The notes beneath the pieces were generated by a model. That model worked only from the letters and a program-made list of their open reading frames with translations. It was not told the origin of the DNA and made no database searches. A DNA stretch of 64,000 nt, taken from assembly GCF_004210375.1 (NCBI RefSeq), contig NC_134828.1:21568400-21632399 (forward strand), read 5' to 3'. The position numbers were made by a program, and so were the translations under genes. Every line of letters begins with the position of its first letter. The first letter of the stretch is position 1. Shown piece after piece: positions 46,631-60,300 of the stretch. The DNA is from Tachypleus tridentatus (Eukaryota > Arthropoda > Merostomata > Xiphosura > Limulidae).

Positions 46631-46915
46631 TTTGTTTGTTTACTTGTTTTGGAATTTTGCGCAAAGCTACACGAGGGCTATTTGTGCTAGCGGTCCCTAA
46701 TTTAGCAGTGTAAGACTAGAGGGAAGAACAGCTAGTCATGACCACTCATTGCCAACTCTTGGGCTACTATTTTAACAACGAATAGTTAGACTGACCGTCA
46801 CATTGTAACGCCCCCACGGCTGAAAGGGCGAGCATGTTTGGTGTGACGGAGATTAAAACCTAAGACTCTCAGATTACGAGTCGAACGCCTTAACTCACCT
46901 GGCCATACCGGGCCT
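46631..46915 (-). mobile_element. SINE-A copy with target duplication
   Basis: Reverse full copy flanked by GTTTCTAGAGTA (46619-46630 and 46916-46927), 12 bases exact. Confidence 0.93.
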
Positions 46916-47544
46916 GTTTCTAGAGTAACAAACCTTTTCTCTCTCCTTTATTAATTTCTAATTATATGTATATGTATGAAGGAGAGTTGACGTGAATAGT
47001 CGCCAGTAATAAATAAAATTAGTACTTTATCAAATAGTAAAGGTTTATTTTAAATACGGTTCTGAGTGTGTGTGTAGGTGTTATGTAATTACTTAATTTT
47101 TAATGGTAAGAATAACATCTCGCTTATTCCTATCTGATCAAAATCGGAAACCAGTGATGATCGCCATAGAGTCGAATTAGAAACAATTAGAAACAAATGT
47201 AAGATTTAGAAACATTATTTACTGTGTTTATTAGATCAGTTTGTTATTCAAAGTTCGTTTATAAACACTAATGGTGATAGCTGATCAGTAACTGGTTTTA
47301 GTGCAAAAAAAAAAAACCAACAACAACAAAATATACCCGACCTGCTAAACACTGAATAAATAACTGAACTAGATTTATTTTCAAATTTGTTCACAATTCT
47401 CTTTATACGTTCTGACAACTCAGTTTGTGGTAGCAACCACTGAACTGAGAAACGCTTTTCTAGAAGCATTTAAAGTTAACTTTCATTATTAGAAAAGCGA
47501 GAGTGTTGTCACTACGAATTGTTTCTGTCCCCCCCCCCTATTTT

Positions 47545-47715
47545 TATAATCTCAGTTTTAACAATATTGTATGCAATACTCCATTGTTTCTCCCCCTATC
47601 TTTTTATTGTCCATTTTTGAACAATATTGTATGCAATACTCCATTGTTTCTCCCCCTATCTTTTTATTATCCCCGTTTTGAACAATATTGGATGCAATAT
47701 TTCATTGTTAGCGGA
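47545..47715 (+). repeat. 60-bp tandem repeat, about three copies
   Basis: GTATGCAATACTCCATTGTT plus TCTCCCCCTATCTTTTTATT recur 60 bases apart (47569, 47629, with a diverged third). A C9 homopolymer lies at its left edge. Confidence 0.88.
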
Positions 47716-47889
47716 GGAAAGCGACAATATTATTATCAAGAACTCCCTGTAATTTCTCACTCTACTGCTATCCAGTTTTAGAATAATATTGTATCGAATG
47801 TTCTATTGTTAGTAGATAAAAGACTAGCTTGGACGCTTTTGGTTTTTATACGAATATAATGTACTTGGATCTATATTCAAGTTTACCAA

Positions 47890-47895
47890 TTTATT
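47890..47895 (-). terminator. candidate poly(A) signal of the GPCR gene
   Basis: AATAAA on the minus strand, about 95 bases after the GPCR stop codon. It is correctly placed but common by chance in AT-rich DNA. Confidence 0.4.
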
Positions 47896-47988
47896 AAATA
47901 GAACTTTACAACAAGTATACGTGGATTCGTAACACCAAGCTGCAGTTAATATAAAAGCAATTTTCTTAACAAAAATGGCTGAACGTTT

Positions 47989-48336
47989 TCAAAACCCATC
48001 ATTCACTACGGCTGTCGATCGGCCGTAGCTTATGGAAGTGGTGCGCGTGCGGCTGAGAGACGAGTGACCGCGAATTCGCTGCTTTTTCCCTGCGCACATA
48101 CACATGCGCAGAGCACTTTTGAAGCTACTCCGGAAGTTCTGAGACATGAACCCGTAGACGCAGGGGTTGACACAACTGTTGAAGTAAGACAGCAGATGAA
48201 AGGCGGTTCGCAGTGGCTTCAAATAACCATAATTCAAATGATGAAGGTAGCCGAAAGCAGTCAAGACGTTGGTGCTAAGAATTGGAGCCCAGCACGTTAC
48301 AAACAGGAGCACTACTGCTACTAACATCTTGATAAC
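47989..48336 (-). CDS. GPCR terminal exon (TM6, TM7, C-tail)
   Basis: Acceptor ttttttttatcag precedes GTTATCAAGATG in phase 0. It encodes TM6 (MLVAVVLLFVTCWAPILS with CWxP), TM7 (LLSYFNSCVNPCVYGFM with NPxxY), helix 8 (FRSSFKSALRMCMC, possible palmitoylation cysteines) and a basic Ser/Thr-rich tail ending VVNDGF before TAA or TGA at the exon end. It has 115 codons plus stop. The upstream frame extension past the acceptor is intron. Confidence 0.92.
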   Translation of the reverse strand, partial: VIKMLVAVVLLFVTCWAPILSTNVLTAFGYLHHLNYGYLKPLRTAFHLLSYFNSCVNPCVYGFMSQNFRSSFKSALRMCMCAGKKQRIRGHSSLSRTRTTSISYGRSTAVVNDGF

Positions 48337-51300
48337 CTGATAAAAAAAAACACATTTTAGTAGTGAATCATGGATCTGTTTATACTTTTTACACATAATA
48401 TAGTTCAATATCTTTCACTTCTTTTCACTGTGTCAACAGGAGGTTATGGATCTATTTGTACTTGTTACACATAATACAGTTTAAAATATTCAACATCTTA
48501 GTAACACAGGATATTATGGATCTATTTGTACTTGTTACACATAATACAGTTTAAAATATTCTACATCTTAGTAACACAGGATATTATGGATCTATTTGTA
48601 CTTGTTACACATAATACAGTTTAAAATATTCTACATCTTAGTAACACAGGATATTATGGATCTATTTGTACTTGTTACACATAATACAGTTTAAAATCTC
48701 CTACTTGTTAGTGACACAGGAGATTGCGGGTCTGTTTATATTCGTTACTTTCTACCACAAAAGAAGGAATAAAATTCAAAAGTAAAAATCAATCGGAAAA
48801 ATTAAATAAAAATCTGATGTAAAGAAAAGAGAAGTTTATGCAACAAGAAAAAATTAAATTGGAAAGAAATGTTCCCTAAGGACTTTCGCAGAGCTAATAC
48901 AAATATTCTACACTCTACGGTGACGGAGAGTTCTTTGAACTTCTATGTTCTCGGTTCCTTGTATCTCTTTAAAAAGTTCTAGATTTTTTTAATGTTTTCT
49001 ATAGACATTTCGCGAATTATTTTTCTTGCGTCGCAATACTATCACTTGTAAGCAATTTCTGTTTTTTACAGCTGTAGGGTAAATGTTTTAACAAAAACGA
49101 CATTGAAAAACATATTTTATTTGTTAAACTTGCCATCTTTATATGGCAGTCGAAGTCTGGGCACAGAAGTTACAAATTGTGACTGATAAACGATGGTTTA
49201 CCTGGAGGTTAAATTTCCTCATTTATGTTTTTTTTGTTTGGTGTATTCCAAGATCAACTCTTCTAAAGAAAACTTAGGTATCATATCATTGTTGTTATGT
49301 GTTTTTATTATACTTTAAGAACCTATAATGCTAAAATTTTGAGTTCGATGCTCACGATGGCAAAGCGTAGGTAACCCATTGTGCATCTCTGTGCTCAAAC
49401 TAAAATACATATTTGTTGAGAAACCATTTACGATAACAAATATTATACATTGAAGTTGTTAAGATTGTATCTTTTGGTCCATAATGGAGCAGCGATATGA
49501 AACACTCTTGGTTGAAATGGTCCTTGAAACAGAATAAGAAAAACAAAAACGAAAATAATTCTTAAGCATATTTCAGAGTATCTTCGCCATTAGCTCTGAG
49601 ATAATTAGTGATGTTGTAGGAAACTGTGATGGAACCTTTTCCTCTGACGACGTTTCAACTCCACCTTCAACCAATGTTCTGCAAGATACAAACTAATGGA
49701 CTGCATATGCAGCAAATTGTTTTTAATTCGTTAAATGCTATTACTTGTCAGTAAAATACCGAATTTTAAAGTACCTCGAGAAGTTGCTCTAGTTGTTATT
49801 ATAAATGAGTGAACTAAACTACTTAATGGTTTGGAAAGGTTCAAATCAAAATAATCAAACACGTAAAACTAAGAACAGTGGCTAATGCAGTAATATTTCC
49901 ATTACACTAATATGTCCCTTTCGGCATGTATGTTTTAAGGATAAAATATTACCTTTTAGAAAAAGGAATTTAAAACGAAGACCAATGTTATTTCTGTCCT
50001 AAACAACAAGTTATGTCACACATCAACAAAACGGTTTAGTCAGAGACTTTAAGGTTCTGATTTTGAACTGCTGACCAGCCGGAACTACTAAGCTACGTTA
50101 AGTTAAAGCGAATAACTGTATCATTTGTTGCTGTTGTAACATTCCCAGGGAATACCGGGATTGTTGAAAGTGCAAAGAATGTCAGCGACATATTGCAGGA
50201 TCTAACCTTGGACCTTTCGATTTGCAGCCAGACTACACCTTTAAAATGGAAAATCCAAACAACCAAGCATGTTGGCTTTGCCAAAAGAGTGATACAAGTT
50301 TAGCCTGAAGTTTAATAGAAACCAAACGAAACAAGAACAAAAACTAACAATATTTTCTCAAGAACTTAATAATTAAATAAACTTAACTATATTTTATCCA
50401 CTAACATCAAAATCGAGTGTACTGAAAGGAGTTACAGTTTACGCATCAACTTTACTTACCTTTAATGTAAGGTTATGATAGTTACGGTGAATCTCAAATC
50501 ACAGTATTTGTACTAACCCGTTTTTAGATCTTAAGCCTATGTGAGGTTATTTATAATACGTTTTTAGATCTTAAGACTGTGTACGATTTTTTATAACTAC
50601 GTTTTTTAATTTTAAGTCTATGTAAAATTATAATAATTCGTTTTCAGGTCTTAAGCCTATGTAACATTATATTTATTAATACATTTTGTATCTTAAGCCT
50701 ATGTAACATTATATCTATTAATACATTTTGTATCTTAAGCCTATGTAACAGTATATCTATTAATACATTTTGTATCTTAAGCCTATGTAACATTATATCT
50801 ATTAATACATTTTGTATCTTAAGCCTTTGTACAGTTATTTATAAAAAATTTTAGAACCTCAGCCGTTTTTTTCCTGATTTGTTCAAAAGTACGTTTTTAG
50901 ATTCTAGCCTATGTTATATCTTTTCTAATAACACATGTTTAAAATACTAGATTTCTGGTCTCACTCATATAGCTGGCTACTTAAAGTGATCTATTTCTAG
51001 ATGTTAAGCCTGTGTCATGTCACTTATATATACTTCCGTGGTACGTTATGTGACATCACGTCCGGAACATGTTATATATATCGACATCAAAAACCTTCAT
51101 TTTTACCTGTTTTACCTGGGCATTATCATCATCTATTCTATGGATAGTGGATCTAGGCTTAGCTATCGTGCTAGAAGACATTGGGTGGTTCTTGGTTCGA
51201 ATAGATATCTCCATGGAACAGCCCCTGGAACAAAGGAAACACCCAGAATTTAGGTAATTTGTACACATCTCTATTCGGATCATTACAAGATATGCTCACA

Positions 51301-54300
51301 TCGCTACTCGGGTCATTACAAGATATGCTCACATCTCTATTCGGATCATTACAAGATATGCTCACATCTCTATTCGGATCATTTCAAGATATTCTCACAT
51401 TGCTACTCGGATCATTACAAGATATGCTCACATCTCTATTCGGATCATTACAAAATATGCTCACATCTCTCCTCGGATCATTACAAGATATACTCACATC
51501 TCTACTCGGATCATTACAAGATATGCTCACATCGCTACTCGGATCATTACAAGATATGCTCACATCTCTACTCGGATCATTACAAGATATGCTCACATCT
51601 CTATTCGGATCATTACAAGATATGCTCACATCTCTATTCGGATCATTACAAGATATGCTCACATCTCTATTCGGATCATTACAAAATATGCTCACATCTC
51701 TACTCGGATCATTACAAGATATGCTCACATCTCTACTCGTATCATTACAAGATATGCTCACATCTCTATTCGGATCATTACAAGATATGCTCATATCTCT
51801 ACTCGGATCATTACAGGATATGCTCACATCGCTACTCGGATCACTACAATTTGTTTTACAAATCTCTACTCAGTTAATTAAGGGATTTCACACATCGCTA
51901 CTTAGAGCATTACGAAATTTCACACAATCATCATTCGCTGTGTTCAGTATTTACACAAGGAGCGTAACGTCAGAGAAACGATATCTGGAAGCGAAAAAAA
52001 GAACTTCTGCGTAAGAGTGTTTTGTCGTAAAGAAAGGAAACTTTGGAATAATTAGAGACTTGTAGAATATCGACAAAAATGTTAAACCTGAAGTGCTCAG
52101 AGTTGGAAGCAGACGCACTTGGGAAATCTAATAAATAACTCTCATTTTAAGCTGTTAGGCGATGTGTCTCGACGGGAGATAAAGCATCTTTTAACACTTC
52201 ATAAACAGAATTTGTATCGTTTTATTAAACGTTCTTTTGTTCCCAGCATCTTGATTGATTAAAAAAACCAGAAACTTGTGTATTAGCTTCTACGATTCGC
52301 TCTTCTTTGTTTTTAATTTTCTTGGTTTTTACTGACATCTGTCGTCATTATGTTAATCTGGGCTCCATTAAAAACACTTAAATAATGCTGTGAATTATTT
52401 TTTTACTGCCCTTACTTCCAGTGATATTCGATTCATTTCCCAACAACAGTAGTTTTCTTCGCCTGCGTATTTATATATTTAATTTTAAAATGACTTCTTA
52501 TTCTATTTTTGATATATTTAACTGATGTGTCTGCTGCGGTCTCTCTTGAGTTCTGAAGAATACAAAATTACTTTTGTAAGAATTATTTGGTGTTGTTTAT
52601 TTTGAATTTTGCGCAAAGCTACACGAGGGCTATCTACGCTGGTCGCCTATAATTTAAGAGTGATATACTATAAGGGAAGGCAGCTGGCTAACACAAATCA
52701 CTGCCAATTTTTGGGTTACTCTTACCAACGAATAGTGGGATTGATCTTAATATTGTAACGCCCCCATATTTGGCGACGGGGATTCGAATACCAGAAATTC
52801 AGACTGTGAGTAGAGCGTTCAAACTATCAGTTCATGCCAGGCCACCACAGAGAAATATGAAAAGCATGGCCGTCAACGTTTGTATACAGGAACAACACAG
52901 AAAAATAACATGAATAAATATATCCTACGTTTGTTTGTTTTTGAATTAAACACAAGATTACACGATGGGCTATCTGCGATCTTCCCACCACGGGTATCGA
53001 AACTCGGTTTCTAGCGGTGTGAGTCCGCAGACATACCGATGTGCCACTGGAGGGAGCACATTGTATGATAATAATTTTAAGAGAAAACTAATTGAACGAA
53101 AAACTTTGTTTTAATAATTTTAGTAAAACAATAAATAAAAAATTAAGGCAGCTATATGCAATTAAAATTCATGTAAATGAAATTATATTTCTTTTACAAA
53201 ACTGATTACTAACCTGAGCCTTAGGAAGGGGTAAGGCCAATCAGGCCATGACCTAACTACTTTTTCATAGCATGTATTAAAACGTATTTTCGTTCGATAC
53301 ATTAAGTTGCGTGTGTGCATCATTTGTAGTTTAAACTGTCCAATATTCAATGCCACAGCAGTAAATTTACAAAAAAATATTTCTAGGGGGCGTAACCTCA
53401 TACCCTCTTCCATTAGAAAGGCAATGACCTGAGAGCTTCAAACTTGTTTCCTTCTGCAATTCTGAACAAAAAAAAAATCCAGTTTCACTGAGACAAGCAG
53501 AAGTACAGGCAACTGAGATCATGACAACAAACAAGGTTTATCACATGTCATCTCCTCGTGAATTCTTGACAATTACCTAGCAACTGTAACCATGCGTCGT
53601 TATGTATGTATATACATATCACTGTTTCACGGTAGTTTTACCAATTTATCACCAGAGATATTGCTTAAGTGTGTGTGTCAGTTCCGTATTTCAATTGATG
53701 TAATTTTATGTAATAATACATCAGTTTTGATGTTTCAACGTAGCTGCACGTATTTACCTTTCAGAAATCTTGGAAAATGTATCCTTGACGAACACCATTC
53801 GTATGTTAGTAGTGCAGAAGTAACAAACGTAAGCACTGTCAAATACGTTGTGGTTAGGGCCCGGCATGGCCAAGTGTGTTAAGGCGTTTGACTTGTAATC
53901 CGCGGGTTCGAATCCCGGTCGCACCAAACATGCTCGTCCTTTCAGCCGAGGGGGCGTTATAATGTAACCGTCAATCCCCCTATTCGTTGGTAAAAGAGTA
54001 GCCCAAGAGTTGGCGGTGGGTGGTGATGACTATCTGCCTTCTCTCTAGTCTTACACTGCTAAATTAGGGACGACTAGCGTAGATAGCCCTCGAGTAGCTT
54101 TGCGCGAAATTCAAAATAAACAAACGTTGTGGTTAACCATTATTTTAAGAAGCGTGGTATGTGGGATATGTTTAACAGCAGAATACTAAACATATTTCGT
54201 AAGTTGCTCTCCCGCTATCGAGATATAAGCAACATCCAGTTTTTCAGATGAAATCGGGAACATACACTGTGAAAACAAAATACAAAAAAATGTGTTAAAA

Positions 54301-57300
54301 ACAGCACAGTTTATATTCCGTGCAGCATCTAGTTAGTGGGGGGTCCAATGGAAGAGCAATAGGGCTGACGATCCGGGTTCGAATCTTTAATAATCGAAAA
54401 CATGTCCCGCACTTTAAGTAATGAGTGCGTTATAAGAGTGATCATTTGCCCGGTAGATTTACAGTAAACACAAGTACAAATTTTGTACAGTACACGCCTG
54501 GTGTCTGATGGCTTCAACACAATTTCATATTCAAAACAACACAGTGTAACACAACACGAATATGCTGACTGATTCATAATATTTTAGTGGAACTTTGTAC
54601 AATAAAAAATGTAATAAGATTCTGACCTGATGTGTTTAAATAAACACAATATTGAACTGAAAACCGCACGTCGTTTGTGTTTTTAGAAAATATGAAAAAA
54701 TTAAAGTGTGTTCTTATATCGCTATAACACATCATTGTGTTAAATAAAGCCCTAGTCTACGTTTGAAGAACTCTTGTATCGCTTTTGTGAAATACCACAA
54801 TGTGTCAAATTAACGTCATGGATTTGTTTGTTTTTGGAATTTCGCACAAAGCTACTCGAGGGCTATCTGTGCTAGCCGTCCCTAATTTAGCAGTGTAAGA
54901 CTAGAGGGAAGGCAGCTAGTCATCACCACCCACCGCCAACTCTTGGGCTACTCTTTTACCAACGAATAGTGGGATTGACCGTCACATTATAACGCCCCCA
55001 CGGCTGGGAGGGCGAGCATGTTTGGCGCGACTCGGGTGCGAACCCGCGACCCTCAGATTACGAAGCGCACGCCTTAACGCGCTAGGCCATGCCGGGCCTA
55101 ACGTCATGGAAGAGATTTCTGTTGAACTAAAGACGTTCGCTTCACCAGTGACACACCAATATGTGTACGTACTTACAACCCTAGAAACCATGTTTCGATA
55201 CCCGTAGTGGGCAGAGCACAAATGGTTCATTGTGTAGCTTTGCGCTTAACTAGAAATAAACAACCAAACAAAAGATGGTTTCTCTCTCTACTTGCGTCCC
55301 TTAGTGGCACAACGATACGTCTTAAATTTTATAACGCAAAAATCAGGTTTACATACCCGTGGTGGGCACATTACAGATGGCCCATTGTGTAGCTTTATAC
55401 TTAACTACAAACAAACCGTTTAGTCGCAATTTTATCGAAATATGTCAACGTTATGAAATTTTTGTCCTCCATTCTAGAAACTTGTGGTTATGTGTTAAGA
55501 GAGCAGTGAGACGACAGTTTTTACTTTGTATGTGTGTCTTTACAAATGTTAAAAATCCCGAGCCGTAAAAAATCACGACTTATTAATGTTTTTTTTTTAT
55601 TTTTGTTATATTTGTCTCTTTATATGTAAAAACGGCTGGTTTGTTCGCTCCTCTACATAATAAATTTTCTCAACCCAAACCTTGGCCTCTATCACGCCGC
55701 TTCAAAACGAGTTTATTTAAACAAATAATTTAAAACAGTTTAAACTTGCTCTTCCTGGTAAAGCTAACTTTCGTGTAGATGAATACAACAAAAACAAATA
55801 TATTATTCTCCCGATTCTCGATATATTTTGAACAAAGAAAATCGCATTACCAAAAATTTGAGAAAAAGAAACAATTGCAAACACAAGAAAAAATATATTA
55901 AATATTTATATCTATCTGTCCTAAAATGTAAATACATACACGTTCCCTAGAGTCATATCCGCACGTTCTTTCACAACAATCCACAGTTGGTGACATATCC
56001 TTGTGTAAGTGTAACACATGACACCAGATGGCACCACGAGAATAAGAAAAAGCATATAGACTTCATAGCTTCGCCACATGATTGGACTTTGCCAGTCACG
56101 AACGCACCAGTAAGCTTGTATTCGTACACCAACTTCTAAATGAATCTGAAAAGATAATAGGTAGAAATAAAAACAAATTAAACTGGAAGGTTTCTTCCCT
56201 TTCTTATGGTAACGTTGGTGGTAAGTTATCGGATCATTTCGCAGAGGGTCTATTTCCTCTTTGTAATATTTTTATAAAAGGTTTTAGCAAATAATCCAAC
56301 ACTTGTGTTACATATAATTTATCAGTAGAGGGCTCTGGCGAAGAAATCGAAAACTGATGCTACATATAATCTACCAGTAGAAGAAGACTTTGGCGAAGAA
56401 TGCAAAAGCTTGTATTATATATAATGTACCAATAGATGGCTCTGGCTAAGGATCTAAAAACTTACACTACATATAATCTACCAGTAGAGAGCGCTGGTGA
56501 AGGAGCCTAAAGCTTGTGCTATATACAATATACCAGTAGAGAGCGCTAGCGACAAATCCGAAAACTTATGTTTCATGTAAATAATTATATAATCTACCGG
56601 CAGAGGGATCTAGCGAAGGATCAGAAAGCTTGTGTTCACTCCTTTTTAGTAACTGACTGAAGATGTGCTAATTATGATTTTCAGCGCCTAAGCACGAGAG
56701 TAAGAGCAGTTTTCTCAGAGTTAGTATTGTACTGACAGTCTTTACGTGTAATTAACCCATGATACTATAACCTTAAACAAAATACTATAATATGGGTAGT
56801 TGTCGAGCTTCTTTATGAATATTTATGCAATATTGTATAAACACCTACCACATTAAATGTTGTGGTATAAGTTTATTTTGTTCCTCTCTGAAAGCAAAAT
56901 AGCAAACTAGAATAAGTTATTTATTTCAAATGTGAATATTTCTCAGTTGAATCACAAAATTAATTCTTGTAATATAAAACGTCTCTGTTGTCGTACGAAA
57001 ACTAGGGTTATCATATATATATATAAATTATATCCTCACCGCAATGTGGATCTTACTTCCGCAGTCACTTCCAAAACCTAAAACACATTTTATAATCACA
57101 TGTTGTAACTTGTACCCTCGGATCTTTTATTTTTAAAATATGCACTGTATTTTGTTTAATTTCAATGTGTTTTGTTTATGGTTTAAGAATTTATGGTTAT
57201 AATGTAATTAATCAGAGATTGGGATTTGCTATTTGTAACGCAGTCTTTCCTCATGATTTTGTTTACTTATTTGGATGTAACTATATAATTTCACTAAAAT

Positions 57301-60300
57301 ATACGCGTTTTGTAAAACAAATAAAAAAAACTTGAGTTACTTATTTAAATTATTAAGATAAAAAGCAGTGTGTTAACGGTGTTTTTACGGACTTACAACG
57401 TTAAAATTCGTGGTTCGATCCATTGTGGTGGTTGGCGCGCAGACTGCCCATTGTGTAGCTTTGCGCTGAAACAGAAATCATAAATAAAAGAAGCACGCCC
57501 TCTTCACTGTTTTCTTCTTAAATCTGACATTCGAATAATTACGTAACAAACTCAGAAGAGACAGTTAACCCTTGTTTTTCTTAAATGATATAAAAGTTAC
57601 ACAAATTCAATAACTTATGTTTCAATGTTTCGTGGGTAAATAAGCACATCCACAACGACAGCGAGGATATTCTGTTTAATGTAAACAGGAAGACGTATGG
57701 TAATTGGATATTTCTTTGAATAAGCTAATATTATGTACGTTTCGCTAAGACTAATGCACTTTATATTTGTGGAGGACAGAAATAGATCGTTCGTTAAAAG
57801 CATTCATTTTGTCAACCTTTTATTTTTTGTTGATTCTCTTCAAAATGAAAGCTTTAATTTAATGTTTCACATCAAAAGAGAGATACGAGAGATATGTTAT
57901 CTGTTTTTGTTCTTTTCAACAGCGTTTCCCGCCTTATTTGCATACGTAATTTACACTTCAAAAGCTTTAAGTTCTATCTTTTGTTGTTCTATCTTCTCCG
58001 TCATTTTTTGTTCTAATATTGTTATCATTTTTTGAACTTCGTTCTCTATTCAAACCGGTGTTGTTCGATTAAGCGTGAAGACACGTGCAAGTATAAAACT
58101 AAAACAGCTTTCGTTTGGTTCGGTCAAAACAAATTCGGTAAAATATAAGTTATTCCACCTAGCTAAGCGTGAAATGGAGTCCTGTTAAAAACGAACCGTT
58201 GAAAATAAGTTACAAACAAAAACATGTCCGAAGATAGAAACATAAACCATGCATCCTTTTCAAGGATAGCTCATCATTATATTTTAAAATCTCACAGACA
58301 ATCCATTGAAAGACTCAACCATACTTCCTAAGATAGGCTTATTTAGAAAAATCCTTGTTTTCTACCCCCAAGTATAAATACGTGTAAGTAGGCTTAAGAG
58401 AATGCATCTGAAATGCAAGGACATGTCGTAATTTCTCCAAATATGGCTGAAGCTATGTTGTATCTGTTCAGAGAGAACAATATTCTGTATTATCTGTTCA
58501 GACTCAAGAATATGTTAGAGTATCTGTTCAGAGAGAAGGACATACTGGAGGATCTTCTCAGTGGCAATGACATGCTGTGAAAGGTTGAAGCAGGACTCTG
58601 TAGAATCTGTAGAGGATATACTGTCGTATCTGTTCATTAAGGTGGATATATTGCCTTATCTGTTCATTAAGGTGGATATACTGTCGTACCTGTTTATTAA
58701 GGTGGATATACTGTCGTATCTGTTCATTAAGGTGGATATATTGCCTTATCTGTTCATTAAGGTGGATATACTGTCTTACCTGTTTATTAAGGTGGATATA
58801 CTGTCGTACCTGTTCATTAAGGTGAATATACTGTCGTATCTGTTTATTAAGGTGGATATACTGTCGTATCTGTTCATTAAGGTGGATATACTGTCTTATC
58901 TGTTCATTAAGGTGGATATACTGTCTTATCTGTTCATTAAGGTGAATATACTGTCGTATCTGTTCATTAAGGTGGATATATTGCCTTATTTGTTCATTAA
59001 GGTGGATATATTGCCTTATCTGTTCATTAAGGTGGATATACTGTCGTACCTGTTCATTAAGGTGGATATACTGTTTTATCTTTTCATTAAGGTGGATATA
59101 TTGCCTTATTTGTTCATTAAGGTGGATATATTGCCTTATTTGTTCATTAAGGTGGATATATTGCCTTATTTGTTCATTAAGGTGACATGTTGTAGAATCA
59201 GTAGAGACAGAAGGATATACACTTCAACGTTACTGTTAACTTGTTCAGTTTGGGAATACGTACAGTTCAACGTTACTGTTAACTTGTTCAGCTTGGGAAT
59301 ACGTACAATTCAACGTTACTGTTAACTTGTTCAGCTTGGGAATACGTACAATTCAACGTTACTGTTAACTTGTTCAGCTTGGGAATACGTACAGTTCAAT
59401 GTTACTGATAGCTTGTTGAACTCGGGAATACGTACAGTTCAACGTTACTGTTAACTTGTTCAGCTTGGGAATACGTACAGTTCAACGTTACTGATAGCTT
59501 GTTGAACTCGGGAATACGTACAGTTCAACGTTACTGTTAACTTGTTCAGCTTGGGAATACGTACAGTTCAACGTTACTGATAGCTTGTTTAGTTTGGGAA
59601 TACGTACAGTTCAACGTTACTGTTAACTTGTTCAGCTTGGGAATACGTACAGTTCAACGTTACTGATAGCTTGTTTAGTTTGGGAATACGTACAGTTCAA
59701 CGTTACTGTTAACTTGTTCAGCTTGGGAATACGTACAGTTCAACGTTACTGATAGCTTGTTTAGTTTGGGAATACGTACAGTTCAACGTTACTGTTAACG
59801 TATTCAGCTTGTGAATATATAGAGCTCCAAATCTCAACCTATTATTTCAAAATCATTGGCTGTGGTGAAAGAGATTCTACGAACGTGTAAAAACCGAATG
59901 TTCATCAGAATCCATTTTCATTTCAAACACTTTCAAAATATGGCTTAAGTTTGTTGGTTACAGTCAGCTAAATTAAACGAAAATACACGCGTCTTATTTC
60001 ACAGGATAATTGGAAGTATGCTCAGAAGTTAAGCCCAAACTAAACTGTACCACACAAGTGTACAAACTCGATCACATATCCCTTTACCATCACGAGTTTA
60101 CAATTTGAATATCCGGACTCAATCTGTGGGTTTACAATTTGAATATCCGGACTCAATCTATGGGTTTACAATTTGAATATCCGGACTCAATCTATGGGTT
60201 TACATTTTGAATATCGGGACTCAACAGATAGCCAAGTTGGCTTTGCTTTCAGACAAAGCCTATGTCTTGATGTACATCATGCAAATTCCATAAAATAATC

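Noticed and set aside
48064-48324. 86-codon plus-strand ORF
   Set aside because: It is antisense to the GPCR terminal exon and has no recognisable domain.
51259-52014. 251-codon ORF as a gene
   Set aside because: It is produced by a 33-bp tandem repeat, with an equally open frame on the opposite strand.
58561-59325. 254-codon ORF as a gene
   Set aside because: It is produced by a 30-bp tandem repeat and has no other coding sign.
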